Source: Arthrobacter dokdonellae
GTDB lineage: Bacteria; Actinomycetota; Actinomycetes; Actinomycetales; Micrococcaceae
Direction of reading: 5' to 3'
Length of the DNA: 64,000 nucleotides
NCBI RefSeq assembly: GCF_003268655.1
Contig: NZ_CP029642.1
Span: forward strand, 682,001-746,000
This document shows positions 34,863 through 42,800 of this stretch, in pieces. A model generated the notes under the pieces. The model had not been told where the DNA came from. It made no database searches and worked only from the letters and a program-made list of their open reading frames with translations. Made by a program: the position numbers and the translations under genes. The first letter of the stretch is position 1; the number at the start of each line of letters is the position of its first letter.

Positions 34863-36868
34863 TGGCGCGGCGGAACAAGACACAGGCGCCGGTGGAAACC
34901 GAGGAGGCTGGCACCGACTACGAGCCCAGAAGCACCGACGGCGACATGTTCGGTGGCGCGCCGGCCAAGAAGGCGAAACGCTTTTGGCCCTCGGTCAAGC
35001 GGCTGACAGTACTGTTGCGCCCGGAGCGCCGCCAGTTCTCGCTGGTGGTGGCGCTGGTGGCGGCATCGGTGGTGCTGACCGTGATTGCGCCGAAGATCCT
35101 CGGCGCCGCCATGGACACCATCTTCAACGGCGTCATCGGCTCGCAGCTCCCCGCCGGCGTGCCCCTGGAGTCCATTGCCGCCGCGCAGCGTGCCGCCGGG
35201 AACGGGCAGTTCGCGGACATGCTCGTCAAAGCGCACATTGTGCCGGGGCAGGGCATCGACTTTGTCCAGCTCAGCCGCTTGATCGTGGTTGTGTTGGTCC
35301 TGTACATGGTTGCCTCGACACTGATGTGGCTGCAGGGGTACCTGCTCAACGCGCTCGTCATGCGTGTCGTCTTCCGCCTGCGCGAGGACATTGAGAGCAA
35401 GCTGAACCGGCTCCCGCTGGGCTATTTCGACACCCGGCAGCGGGGTGAGACGATGTCCCGTGTCACGAACGACGTCGACAACATCCAGGCCGCGCTCCAG
35501 CAGGCGTTCTCGCAGCTGGTCCAGTCCGCGCTGACCATCGTGGGCATCGGCATCATGATGTTCATCGTGTCCTGGCAGCTGGCCCTGATCGCCTTGATCG
35601 CCCTGCCGCTGTCGGCCATCATTGCCGGCGTCATCGGCTCCCGGTCGCAAAAAATGTTTGCCGCGCAGTGGAAGAACACCGGATCCCTCAACGGGCATGT
35701 GGAGGAGACGTTCTCCGGACTGGAACTGGTCCGCGCCTACGGCCGTGATGCGGAAATGCTGGAGGTCTTCGACGAGCGCAACGAGAAGCTCTACAAGGCC
35801 GCCTTTGGCGCCCAGTTCGTCTCCGGCATGATCATGCCCGCCATGCAGTTTGTCTCCTACCTCTCCTACGTGCTGGTCGCCGTCGTCGGCGGAGTGCGGG
35901 TTGCCACCGGGCAGATGACACTCGGCGACGCCACGGCGTTCATCCAGTACTCGCGGGAATTCTCGCAGCCCATCGGCGAGATGGCCGGCATCGCGAACAT
36001 GATCCAGTCCGGCGTGGCCTCGGCAGAGCGGACCTTTGAACTGCTCGACGCCGAGGAACAGGATTTGGACAGCGCCACCGCCGAACTGCCAGCCCAGACG
36101 GACGGCCACGTCGCCTTTGAACAGGTCTCCTTCAGCTACGACCCCGCGAGCCCGCTCATCCGGGACGTCTCCTTCATGGTGGAGCCCGGCCAGACGGTGG
36201 CGATCGTGGGGCCCACGGGTGCCGGCAAGACCACCCTGGTGAATCTAGTCATGCGCTTCTACGAGCTCACGGGCGGACGGATCCTGCTCGACGGCATCGA
36301 CACCCGGACCCTGCCCCGGCAGCAGGTGCGCGCCCAGGTGGGCATGGTCCTCCAGGACGCTTGGCTGTTTGAGGGCACCATCCGGGAGAACATCCGCTAC
36401 GGCCGCCTGGATGCCACGGACGCAGAAATCGTGGAGGCGGCCAAGGCCACCATGGTGGACAGGTTTGTCCGCCAGCTGCCCGACGGCTACGACACCGTCA
36501 TCGACGCCGAAGGCGGCACGGTCTCCGCCGGCGAACGCCAGCTGATCACCATCGCCCGCGCGTTCATTGCCAACCCGTCGCTGCTGATCCTCGACGAGGC
36601 GACCTCGAGCGTGGACACCCGCACCGAACTGCTGGTCCAGCACGCCATGGCCGCGCTGCGCACGGACAGGACGTCGTTCGTCATCGCGCACCGGCTCTCC
36701 ACCATCAGGGACGCCGACGCCATCCTCGTCATGGAGGACGGCGACATCGTCGAGCACGGCACGCACGAAGAGTTGCTGGCCCGCCGCGGCGCGTACTACA
36801 TGCTGTACAAGACGCAGTTCCGTGGCGGCGAGGAACTGGAAGACGAGGTCGCGGCCGGGGTGCACTGA
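34862..36868 (+). CDS. Heterodimeric ABC exporter subunit, partner with active Walker B
   Basis: The 668-residue partner of the preceding exporter. It has a hydrophilic N-terminal tail of about 45 residues, a six-helix domain with an unusually long external loop between helices 1 and 2 (about 60 residues), and an ATPase domain. Walker A is GPTGAGKTT and Walker B LLILDEATSSVD with the catalytic Glu, but the signature is altered to VSAGERQ. The altered signature and the partner's missing Glu would fall in the same composite ATP site, leaving one active site per dimer. Confidence 0.93.
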   Translation: MARRNKTQAPVETEEAGTDYEPRSTDGDMFGGAPAKKAKRFWPSVKRLTVLLRPERRQFSLVVALVAASVVLTVIAPKILGAAMDTIFNGVIGSQLPAGVPLESIAAAQRAAGNGQFADMLVKAHIVPGQGIDFVQLSRLIVVVLVLYMVASTLMWLQGYLLNALVMRVVFRLREDIESKLNRLPLGYFDTRQRGETMSRVTNDVDNIQAALQQAFSQLVQSALTIVGIGIMMFIVSWQLALIALIALPLSAIIAGVIGSRSQKMFAAQWKNTGSLNGHVEETFSGLELVRAYGRDAEMLEVFDERNEKLYKAAFGAQFVSGMIMPAMQFVSYLSYVLVAVVGGVRVATGQMTLGDATAFIQYSREFSQPIGEMAGIANMIQSGVASAERTFELLDAEEQDLDSATAELPAQTDGHVAFEQVSFSYDPASPLIRDVSFMVEPGQTVAIVGPTGAGKTTLVNLVMRFYELTGGRILLDGIDTRTLPRQQVRAQVGMVLQDAWLFEGTIRENIRYGRLDATDAEIVEAAKATMVDRFVRQLPDGYDTVIDAEGGTVSAGERQLITIARAFIANPSLLILDEATSSVDTRTELLVQHAMAALRTDRTSFVIAHRLSTIRDADAILVMEDGDIVEHGTHEELLARRGAYYMLYKTQFRGGEELEDEVAAGVH

Positions 36869-36887
36869 CCCGCGGCCCGGCAGCGGA

Positions 36888-36971
36888 CCGGCATTTTTCC
36901 GTCCGGCTTTCCGGTCCTCGGCCGCGGGCGGCCTCCGGGCCTCCCTGACGCCGGACTACAAAAAATGCCGG
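36888..36971. terminator. Likely bidirectional terminator between ABC exporter and hutG
   Basis: ccggcattttt (36888-36898) and its exact reverse complement (36961-36971) bracket a second complementary pair, gtccggc and gccggac, forming a long imperfect stem between two convergent genes. The T and A runs suit termination in both directions. Confidence 0.5.
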
Positions 36972-36990
36972 CTCCGAGGCCGGCCCGGGC

Positions 36991-37950
36991 TTAGCGGAGC
37001 AGGGTGTCAACTAGGCGGGCGGCGACCTTGGCCGTGCGGTTGTCCACGTCGAACTCCGGGTTCAGCTCCGCCACGTCGAAGTGGAACAGCTGGCCGCTCG
37101 CAGCAACCTGGCGGCAGACGGCGGCGATGACAGGCAGCGGCACGCCGTAGGCTGCCGGGGCGCTCACGCCGGGCGCCACGGCGGCCGGCAGCACGTCCAG
37201 GTCGATCGTCAGGTACACGATGTCCACGGTTTCCAGGAACGCGGACACAAAGGCGGCCGTCCGCTCAGCGGAGCAGTCCTCGTCCAGGAGGTACTTCACG
37301 TCGAGGTCGTGCGCGGTGTCGAAAAGGACGCGGGTGTTGTTCGGCTCGCTGATGCCGACGACGGCGTAGTTCAGCGTGCGTCCGGCGGCGGTTTCGGCCT
37401 TTGCCATCTGCAGGAACGGGGTGCCGGAGCTTGGGACGGGCGCGTCGCGCAGGTCAAAGTGCGCGTCCAGGTTCAGTACGCCCAGCCGGGCGCCGTTGGC
37501 CACCGCGGCCGTCCCCGCCACGCCGAGGTAGCTGGCAAACGCCGTCTCGTGGCCGCCGCCCAGGACAAAGGTGAGCTGTCCGGCGTCGAGCAAGGCAGTG
37601 AGGACGCGGCCGGCCCGGGCCTGGCCGTCCTCCAGGGACTCCCCGGCCACCACCACGTCACCCACGTCGGTCACGGCGCGGGCGCCGTGGAACGCGAGGG
37701 ACCCGAGCGCGGCGCGGATGGCCGCCGGTGCCGCCGCTGCGCCGAGCCGGCCCTTGTTGCGGCGCACGCCCTCGTCGGAGCAGAAGCCCAGCAGCGCGCC
37801 CGGGCCGGGGGAAGCCGCGGAGGAATCCGGCACGGCCGTGGCCGGGGTGGCGACGGCCTGCCACCAGCGGCGGTGGGCCGGCCCGTCGCCGTCGTTCCTC
37901 CCGGTCCAGTGAGCGGGGGCGGTGTCGACGGTCAGCGAAGTGAAGTCCAT
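36991..37950 (-). CDS. hutG: Formimidoylglutamase, arginase/agmatinase family
   Basis: Ureohydrolase-family enzyme of 319 residues. The metal ligands are visible in VLGGGHETAF, NLDAHFDLRD and TIDLDVLPA, the binuclear manganese site. Overall sequence and length fit HutG, which splits formimidoylglutamate into glutamate and formamide in histidine degradation; agmatinase is an alternative. The ATG at 37950 is preferred over an upstream frame opening. It is separated from hutH by the exporter genes and reads the opposite way, so it is not in an operon with it. Confidence 0.85.
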   Translation of the reverse strand: MDFTSLTVDTAPAHWTGRNDGDGPAHRRWWQAVATPATAVPDSSAASPGPGALLGFCSDEGVRRNKGRLGAAAAPAAIRAALGSLAFHGARAVTDVGDVVVAGESLEDGQARAGRVLTALLDAGQLTFVLGGGHETAFASYLGVAGTAAVANGARLGVLNLDAHFDLRDAPVPSSGTPFLQMAKAETAAGRTLNYAVVGISEPNNTRVLFDTAHDLDVKYLLDEDCSAERTAAFVSAFLETVDIVYLTIDLDVLPAAVAPGVSAPAAYGVPLPVIAAVCRQVAASGQLFHFDVAELNPEFDVDNRTAKVAARLVDTLLR

Positions 37951-38055
37951 GGTTCCAGACAACAGCACGGTCGCGCGAAATGCCACCCGCACGGAGAAGG
38001 CGGCGTCTGTGATGGCAGACGCCGCCTTGACGCGCGGCAGGGGCGGAGCTGGGGA

Positions 38056-39510
38056 CTACTTGATGCCGAAGACCTGCTCGATCGGTCCGATCCCGAAGAA
38101 GATCACAAACGCGGCGGCCACGGCCCACATGAGCGGGTGGATGTCCTTCGCGCGGCCCTGGAACAGGCGGATCAGCACATAGGCGATGAAGCCGGCGCCC
38201 AGGCCGTTGGCGATCGAGTACGTGAAAGGCATGAGCGTAAACGTCAGGAACGCCGGGATGCCGATTCCCCAGTCGGACCAGTCGATCTTGCCCACCTGGG
38301 AGACCATCATGAAACCAACCACCACCAGGGCCGGTGCCACGGCTTCGAACGGGACCAGGGAGATCAGCGGTGTGAAGAACATGGCCACGATCAGCAGCAG
38401 CCCGGTGACAACCGAGGCCAGGCCCGTGCGGGCGCCCTCGCCGATGCCGGCACCGGACTCGACAAAGATCTGGTTGGAGGACACCGAGGTGCCGCCGCCG
38501 GCGATGGCGCCGAAGGCATCCACGAGCAGCACGCGGTCCACGTTGGGGATGTTGCCGTCCTTATCCACGGTGCCGGCCTCGTTGGCCAGGCCCACCATGG
38601 TGCCCATGGCGTCGAAGAAGATGCTCAGCAGGATGCTGAACGCCAGCAGCAGGGCCGCCAAGGAGCCCAGGTTGGCGAACGAACCAAACAGGTTGGCCTG
38701 CCCAAACAGGCTCAGGTCCGGCGGGGTCAGCCCGGAGAAATGCGGCACCACGAGGGACCAGCCCTCGGGGTTGGCAGTCTTGCCGTCGAAGCTGGGACCG
38801 ATGTTGAAGACGGCCTGCAGGATGTTGGCAAGGACGGTGGAAACGATGATGCCGATCAGGATGGCGCCCTTGACCTTGCGGACCACCAGTGCGATGGTCA
38901 GCACCAGGCCCACCACAAAGACCAGGGTCGGCCAGCCGAGCAGCTTGCCGTCAAAGCCCAGACCCACGGGGACGGTGGTGCCGGCGACGTCGGGGATGCG
39001 GCGCACAAAGCCGGCGTTGACCAGGCCGATTAGTGCAATGAACAGCCCGATCCCCACCACAATGGCCGTCTTCAGCCCGGCTGGCACCGCATTGAACACG
39101 GCGGTCCGGAAACCGGTGAGGACCAGAATGAACATGGTGACGCCGGAGAGCACCACCAGGCCCATCATGTCCGGCCACGTCAGGCCGGGATGGGAGGCAA
39201 CAGTGACGGCCACGAACGCATTCACACCCAGGCCGGTGGCCAGCGCGAACGGGTGCTTCGCCCAGGCGCCCATGATGATGGTCAGCAGCCCGGCCACCAG
39301 TGCGGTCATGGCCGCCACGCGGGCCGGGCCCAACACGGCGCCGGAGGAATCCGCCCCTCCCAGGATCAGTGGGTTGAGGACAACGATGTAGCTCATGGCG
39401 AAGAACGTCGCGAAACCGCCGCGGATCTCGCGCGAATAGTTCGAGCCGCGCTCGGTGATCTTGAAATACTTGTCTACCGCAGACAGGCGGGTAGCCGTCT
39501 CGATTGCCAT
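38056..39510 (-). CDS. NCS2-family purine permease (AzgA/PbuG-like)
   Basis: Membrane transporter of 484 residues in the AzgA-like hypoxanthine/adenine/guanine branch of NCS2. Features include FFAMSYIVVLNPLILGGA near residue 45, FDAMGTMVGLANEAG in the middle and the substrate-site region GGGTSVSSNQIFVESGAGIGEGARTG. It has about 12-14 membrane segments. GGAGGG about 8 bases upstream supports the ATG at 39510; the frame stays open to 40383 without coding meaning. The substrate among purines is not certain. Confidence 0.93.
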   Translation of the reverse strand: MAIETATRLSAVDKYFKITERGSNYSREIRGGFATFFAMSYIVVLNPLILGGADSSGAVLGPARVAAMTALVAGLLTIIMGAWAKHPFALATGLGVNAFVAVTVASHPGLTWPDMMGLVVLSGVTMFILVLTGFRTAVFNAVPAGLKTAIVVGIGLFIALIGLVNAGFVRRIPDVAGTTVPVGLGFDGKLLGWPTLVFVVGLVLTIALVVRKVKGAILIGIIVSTVLANILQAVFNIGPSFDGKTANPEGWSLVVPHFSGLTPPDLSLFGQANLFGSFANLGSLAALLLAFSILLSIFFDAMGTMVGLANEAGTVDKDGNIPNVDRVLLVDAFGAIAGGGTSVSSNQIFVESGAGIGEGARTGLASVVTGLLLIVAMFFTPLISLVPFEAVAPALVVVGFMMVSQVGKIDWSDWGIGIPAFLTFTLMPFTYSIANGLGAGFIAYVLIRLFQGRAKDIHPLMWAVAAAFVIFFGIGPIEQVFGIK

Positions 39511-39757
39511 ATGGCGCCCTCCGGGGCAAAGAGAAAAGGGGGATAGTCCAGTCGAGAAAATACTAGCCCCAATCAGTTCCCGCCACCTTCGGCCTGTTCG
39601 GGCTTTGGCTCGAATCCCAGGCACGACGCCGTTCGCCGGCCCACGTGTTTGGCCGACGCGCCGGGGCGCGAAACTGCCCACGGTTCCGCGGATGCCGCCA
39701 CCTTCCTCCGCTAGGGTGGGGTTCGATCGCCAGTTGTCTAGCCAAGGAACAAGCACC

Positions 39758-40429
39758 GTGAATTTTCCTGTCCTGCGCCGCCCGGATGAGACGAAGATGA
39801 CACCGGGACGTCGTGCCGGCCGGCAAGAACGCGGCGTTGCCGACGCCCGGCGCGTTGCTGTCCGCCGCCGCGGCGCCTCCGCAGCCTGGCGCGCCCTGGC
39901 CGGTGCCGCCGTCGTTCTGCTCGCACTGCTGGGCGGTCCGGCCGCGGCGCAGGCACACGACCAGCTGGAGGCCACGTCTCCTGCCCAGGGAGCCACCGTG
40001 GACACCGCTCCACGGGCCGTGACGCTGACCATGAGCAACACCCCGGCCGCCATTGGCGCGCAGGTCAAGGTACTGGATGCGGGTGGCGCCAACTGGGCCT
40101 TGGGTGCTGTCTCCGTCCTGGACAACGTGGCAACGCAGGAACTGAAGCCGGGCGCCCCCGCCGGCAAGTACACCGTGGACTGGCGGCTGGTGTCCTCCGA
40201 TTCGCACCCTGTGGAGGGGACATTTACGTTCACGGCCAAGGCGGCGGCCGGAGCGGGCGCCGTCGCGGGGCCCGCCCGGTCGGCGCAGCAGGTCAGCGAA
40301 GCCGCCGCGCAGCCCGTGGCGGACAGCGGCGGCATTCCGTGGAGCGTCTTTGGCCTGATCGGCGTGCTCGTTGTGGTGGTCATCGCGATGATCGTGGTGG
40401 CGCGCCGCAGGCTCGGTCAGGCCGACTGA
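39758..40429 (+). CDS. CopC-domain copper-binding protein, membrane-anchored
   Basis: A 223-residue exported protein. A long, Arg-rich N-terminal region leads into a signal peptide (ALAGAAVVLLALLGGPAAAQA), after which the mature chain begins HDQLEATSPAQGA; the N-terminal His is the Cu(II) ligand of CopC proteins. The CopC fold spans about residues 70-165 with DWRLVSSDSHPVEGTF, and a C-terminal membrane helix (VFGLIGVLVVVVIAMIVVA) anchors it. AAGGAA supports the GTG at 39758; ATG 39797 is an alternative. No copD follows. Confidence 0.88.
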   Translation: MNFPVLRRPDETKMTPGRRAGRQERGVADARRVAVRRRGASAAWRALAGAAVVLLALLGGPAAAQAHDQLEATSPAQGATVDTAPRAVTLTMSNTPAAIGAQVKVLDAGGANWALGAVSVLDNVATQELKPGAPAGKYTVDWRLVSSDSHPVEGTFTFTAKAAAGAGAVAGPARSAQQVSEAAAQPVADSGGIPWSVFGLIGVLVVVVIAMIVVARRRLGQAD

Positions 40430-40462
40430 CCGGCGCACTTGCGTGCGGGGTTGGGTTGCCGC

Positions 40463-41128
40463 CTAGGCCCTGGCTGCCGTGGCTGCCGTGGCTGCCGTGG
40501 CTGCCGTGGCAGCGGCACGGCGCGAAGCCACCCGCATGGAGATTGACTGCCCGGCGCGTTTGGCCTGGTGCAATATATCCGACGTGGTGGGGGTGACAAG
40601 CTCTCCCACACCCACCAGATAAAGCCCCAGCGCCTGCATGGCGACGCCGAGGCCCTGACCGGTGCTGATGCCCGCGCTGTGCAGCATGCGCCGCAGTTGG
40701 TTCAGTGCACCGCGCGTGAATACGATGCTGTGTGCTGTCAGGGTTCCGGTGGCCGTCTGGACCTCCCACTGGTGTTGCGCGGGGTTTGCTGCCGGGGTGT
40801 GCTTGACGTTCAACGCCCGCGTGGCGTGCCTGATGTCCAGTTCATGTCGGTGGGCATAGTGTTCGAGCAGCCGCAGGATTTCAGTCCTCTCGTCCATGGC
40901 GTCCAGGCTGATGCCGCCTGTTGCCGGGGCAGCCGGGCCGTGGGCGTGGGAGGGGCAGTCCACCACGATGGCCTTGATGCCCTGGCGGTTCAGCTCTGCC
41001 GCCACTGCCAGCCCGGAGAAGCCGGAACCAATCACGATGGTGGTGGTGGCTTCCGCGGCCAAGACGATTTCGGGCACGGTTCGTGGCGCAGCAGTCTGAG
41101 GTGCAGCGGTTTGTGGCGCAGCCGTCAT
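40463..41128 (-). CDS. Short FAD/NAD-binding protein with repeat-coded tails
   Basis: A 221-residue protein with a dinucleotide-binding motif near residue 31 (TIVIGSGFSGLAVAAEL), as in flavin monooxygenases and flavin oxidoreductases, which are about twice as long. The remaining part is short and lacks a second Rossmann motif, so it may be a truncated or minimal flavoprotein. Both ends come from DNA repeats: the first 15 residues from three 15-base units (41079-41123) and the last 15 from 9-base units (40471-40515), giving Ala/Thr-rich tails. GGAGG precedes the ATG. Function unknown. Confidence 0.65.
   Translation of the reverse strand: MTAAPQTAAPQTAAPRTVPEIVLAAEATTTIVIGSGFSGLAVAAELNRQGIKAIVVDCPSHAHGPAAPATGGISLDAMDERTEILRLLEHYAHRHELDIRHATRALNVKHTPAANPAQHQWEVQTATGTLTAHSIVFTRGALNQLRRMLHSAGISTGQGLGVAMQALGLYLVGVGELVTPTTSDILHQAKRAGQSISMRVASRRAAATAATAATAATAARA
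40471..40515. repeat. 9-base tandem repeat (tggctgccg), about five units
   Basis: Four exact units at 40471-40506 and one degenerate unit after them. On the minus strand they encode the C-terminal Ala-Ala-Thr repeats of the flavoprotein, so slippage changes the protein by three residues at a time. Confidence 0.9.
41079..41123. repeat. 15-base tandem repeat, three units
   Basis: gttcgtggcgcagca, gtctgaggtgcagcg and gtttgtggcgcagcc follow each other without gaps and encode the TAAPQTAAPQTAAPRT start of the flavoprotein on the minus strand. Confidence 0.8.
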
Positions 41129-41575
41129 GGCGGTGCCTCCTCGAACGGTAGGAGAAATGTCGCGCGGCAGCGGCCCGGGAGCGGGCTGTGCCGTTAATGA
41201 TCAGCCGGGCGTGCGGTCCGAATGTGTGTCTCGATACTCGCGGTGCCTACCGGCTCACTTCTCGAACCCTACCGAACAATCGGTTGCCTGGGTAGGGGCA
41301 GGCAAAGACCTGTGGATGGACAAACGTGGCCTGCCATGGCGCGGCAGGCCGGCCCGGCGCAAAAGCGCGTCCGGGCAGGCGCCCGTATCCCCAGGATCCT
41401 CCGCGGTGGCGGGAATTGCGGCCTGGGAACAGCAGCGGCGCCACCCCCCAGCCGCCCGGCGCCGGTAACTTGACGCACCAACCAGGAGGGACAATAGTCA
41501 CAGATACAGGCCTCGAGGGGGTGGCGGCAGCATTGCTCGGCACCCCTTCAGGCCACCTATATAAGGAGGCCCAGC
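41129..41575. other. 447-base intergenic region before the universal stress protein gene
   Basis: No gene is credible here. The region holds a hairpin ggcctgcc (41328-41335)/ggcaggcc (41343-41350), a tctcgatactcg/ctcgaaccctac stretch at about 41229-41275 recalling other Arthrobacter-like intergenic sequence, and the promoter described separately. Confidence 0.5.
41470..41498 (+). promoter_or_regulatory. Candidate promoter of the universal stress protein gene
   Basis: TTGACG (41470-41475) and AATAGT (41493-41498) are separated by 17 bases. The transcript would have a leader of roughly 70 bases ending in a strong AAGGAGG ribosome site. Confidence 0.55.
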
Positions 41576-42580
41576 ATGAGCAGTCCAGAGCAAACGTCCC
41601 CGGTTGCCCAGCCCGACCCCATTCCCGCTCCCACCGGAATCGTTGTGGGCGTTGACGGTTCCGAACAGAGCAACTGTGCCGTGGTGTGGGCGGCCCGCGA
41701 GGCGAAGGCTCGGAAATCGCCACTCCACCTGGTTACCGCCTACACCGTGCCCATCTTCGCCGCCTCAGGACTCGACGGCGGCTACGCCACCGTGGACGAC
41801 GACGTCATCCGCCAAGGCGCGGAGGCCGTCCTCCGCGAGGCGGCTGCGAAAGTGGCGCACCTGGACGTGGAACTTGATGCCCGCGTCGAAAACGGCGACG
41901 CCGCCGGGGTCCTCCTCGAATTCAGCGAGACAGCCGAACTGCTGGTGTTCGGGACCCGCGGCCGCGGCGGTTTCCTTGGCCGCCTTTTGGGCAGCGTGAG
42001 CTCGGCGCTGCCGGCACATTCGAAATGCCCCACTGTCACCGTGCCGTTGAGTTGCGCGCCGCGCTTGGGTGAAGGCACGGGACCCGAGGCTGCTGCGCCG
42101 GTGATTGAAAAAGTTGTCACGGTGGGGGTGGATGGCTCCGACCAGGCTCGCTACGCGGTGCTGGTGGCGGCCGAACAGGCGGAGCGTTCGGGCTCGACGC
42201 TGCGCATCATCTGCGCCGTTCAGCCGTATACGGGATCCCTCGCATGGATGCCGGCCCCCGTGGACCGTGACCAGCTCTTTGCCGAGATCCAGACGCAGCT
42301 CGACGCCGGTGAGAAATGGCTGCGGAACCACTTTCCAAAGCTGCCCGTAGAGGTGAAGCTGGTGGAGGGTTCAGCCGTGGACGTCCTGGTGAAGGCCTCG
42401 GAAACCTCGGAGCTGCTGGTTATGGGCACCCGCGGCCGCGGCGGCTTTGCCGGCATGATGCTCGGTTCGACCACCGACGGCGTGCGGCACCACGCCAAGG
42501 GGCCGATCATGGTGGTCAGGGACCGCGAGGATCCGCGCCAGGACGACCGCGCGGCGTTTGGCCCGCTTTTGCAAGCCTGA
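41576..42580 (+). CDS. Universal stress protein with two tandem UspA domains
   Basis: A 334-residue cytosolic protein with two UspA domains (about 20-160 and 180-320). Both carry the ATP-binding pattern of nucleotide-binding Usp proteins: VVGVDGSEQS and VGVDGSDQA at the N-terminal strand, and GTRGRGGFLGRLLGSVS and GTRGRGGFAGMMLGSTT further on. Such tandem Usps in actinobacteria are tied to hypoxia or stationary-phase survival. A very strong AAGGAGG precedes the ATG. Confidence 0.93.
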   Translation: MSSPEQTSPVAQPDPIPAPTGIVVGVDGSEQSNCAVVWAAREAKARKSPLHLVTAYTVPIFAASGLDGGYATVDDDVIRQGAEAVLREAAAKVAHLDVELDARVENGDAAGVLLEFSETAELLVFGTRGRGGFLGRLLGSVSSALPAHSKCPTVTVPLSCAPRLGEGTGPEAAAPVIEKVVTVGVDGSDQARYAVLVAAEQAERSGSTLRIICAVQPYTGSLAWMPAPVDRDQLFAEIQTQLDAGEKWLRNHFPKLPVEVKLVEGSAVDVLVKASETSELLVMGTRGRGGFAGMMLGSTTDGVRHHAKGPIMVVRDREDPRQDDRAAFGPLLQA

Positions 42581-42610
42581 CCCTTCGCAGTGGTCGAGCC
42601 GTCGGGATCC

Positions 42611-42655
42611 GACGCTCCTTCAGCTCCGGGGCTTGCATGCTAAACGCTCCCTTGG
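42611..42655 (+). repeat. Two-copy run of the 13-base repeat, forward
   Basis: GACGCTCCTTCAG (42611-42623) and AACGCTCCCTTGG (42643-42655), 32 bases apart, the second degenerate. They sit just after the universal stress gene. Confidence 0.7.
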
Positions 42656-42715
42656 CTGGTGGAAATTTCGCCGACAGTACAGCTCAGGCGGCCACAGGGC
42701 CTGCGAGCTCGCCGG

Positions 42716-42788
42716 AGCTGTACGTTCGGTGAGCGGCGATGCTTTCCAGGGGGCGCCAAGTCGCCGCAGCTGTACGTTCGGTGAGCGG
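42716..42788. repeat. 21-base direct repeat near the NlpC/P60 gene end
   Basis: agctgtacgttcggtgagcgg occurs exactly at 42716-42736 and 42768-42788. A degenerate inverted relative (cgccgacagtacagct) lies at about 42669-42684. The pair stands between the convergent universal stress and NlpC/P60 genes. Confidence 0.85.
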
Positions 42789-42800
42789 GCGTCCAGGCGC

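Noticed and set aside
37081..39033. A 650-residue frame opposite hutG and the purine permease
   Set aside because: It is an antisense shadow with repetitive His/Gly/Gln composition; both minus-strand genes have clear family motifs.
39511..39757. A purine riboswitch before the NCS2 permease
   Set aside because: The short leader has no recognisable three-way-junction core.
40339..40596. A plus-strand frame with WLPWLPWLPW repeats
   Set aside because: It is the antisense reading of the 9-base tandem repeat at the end of the flavoprotein gene.
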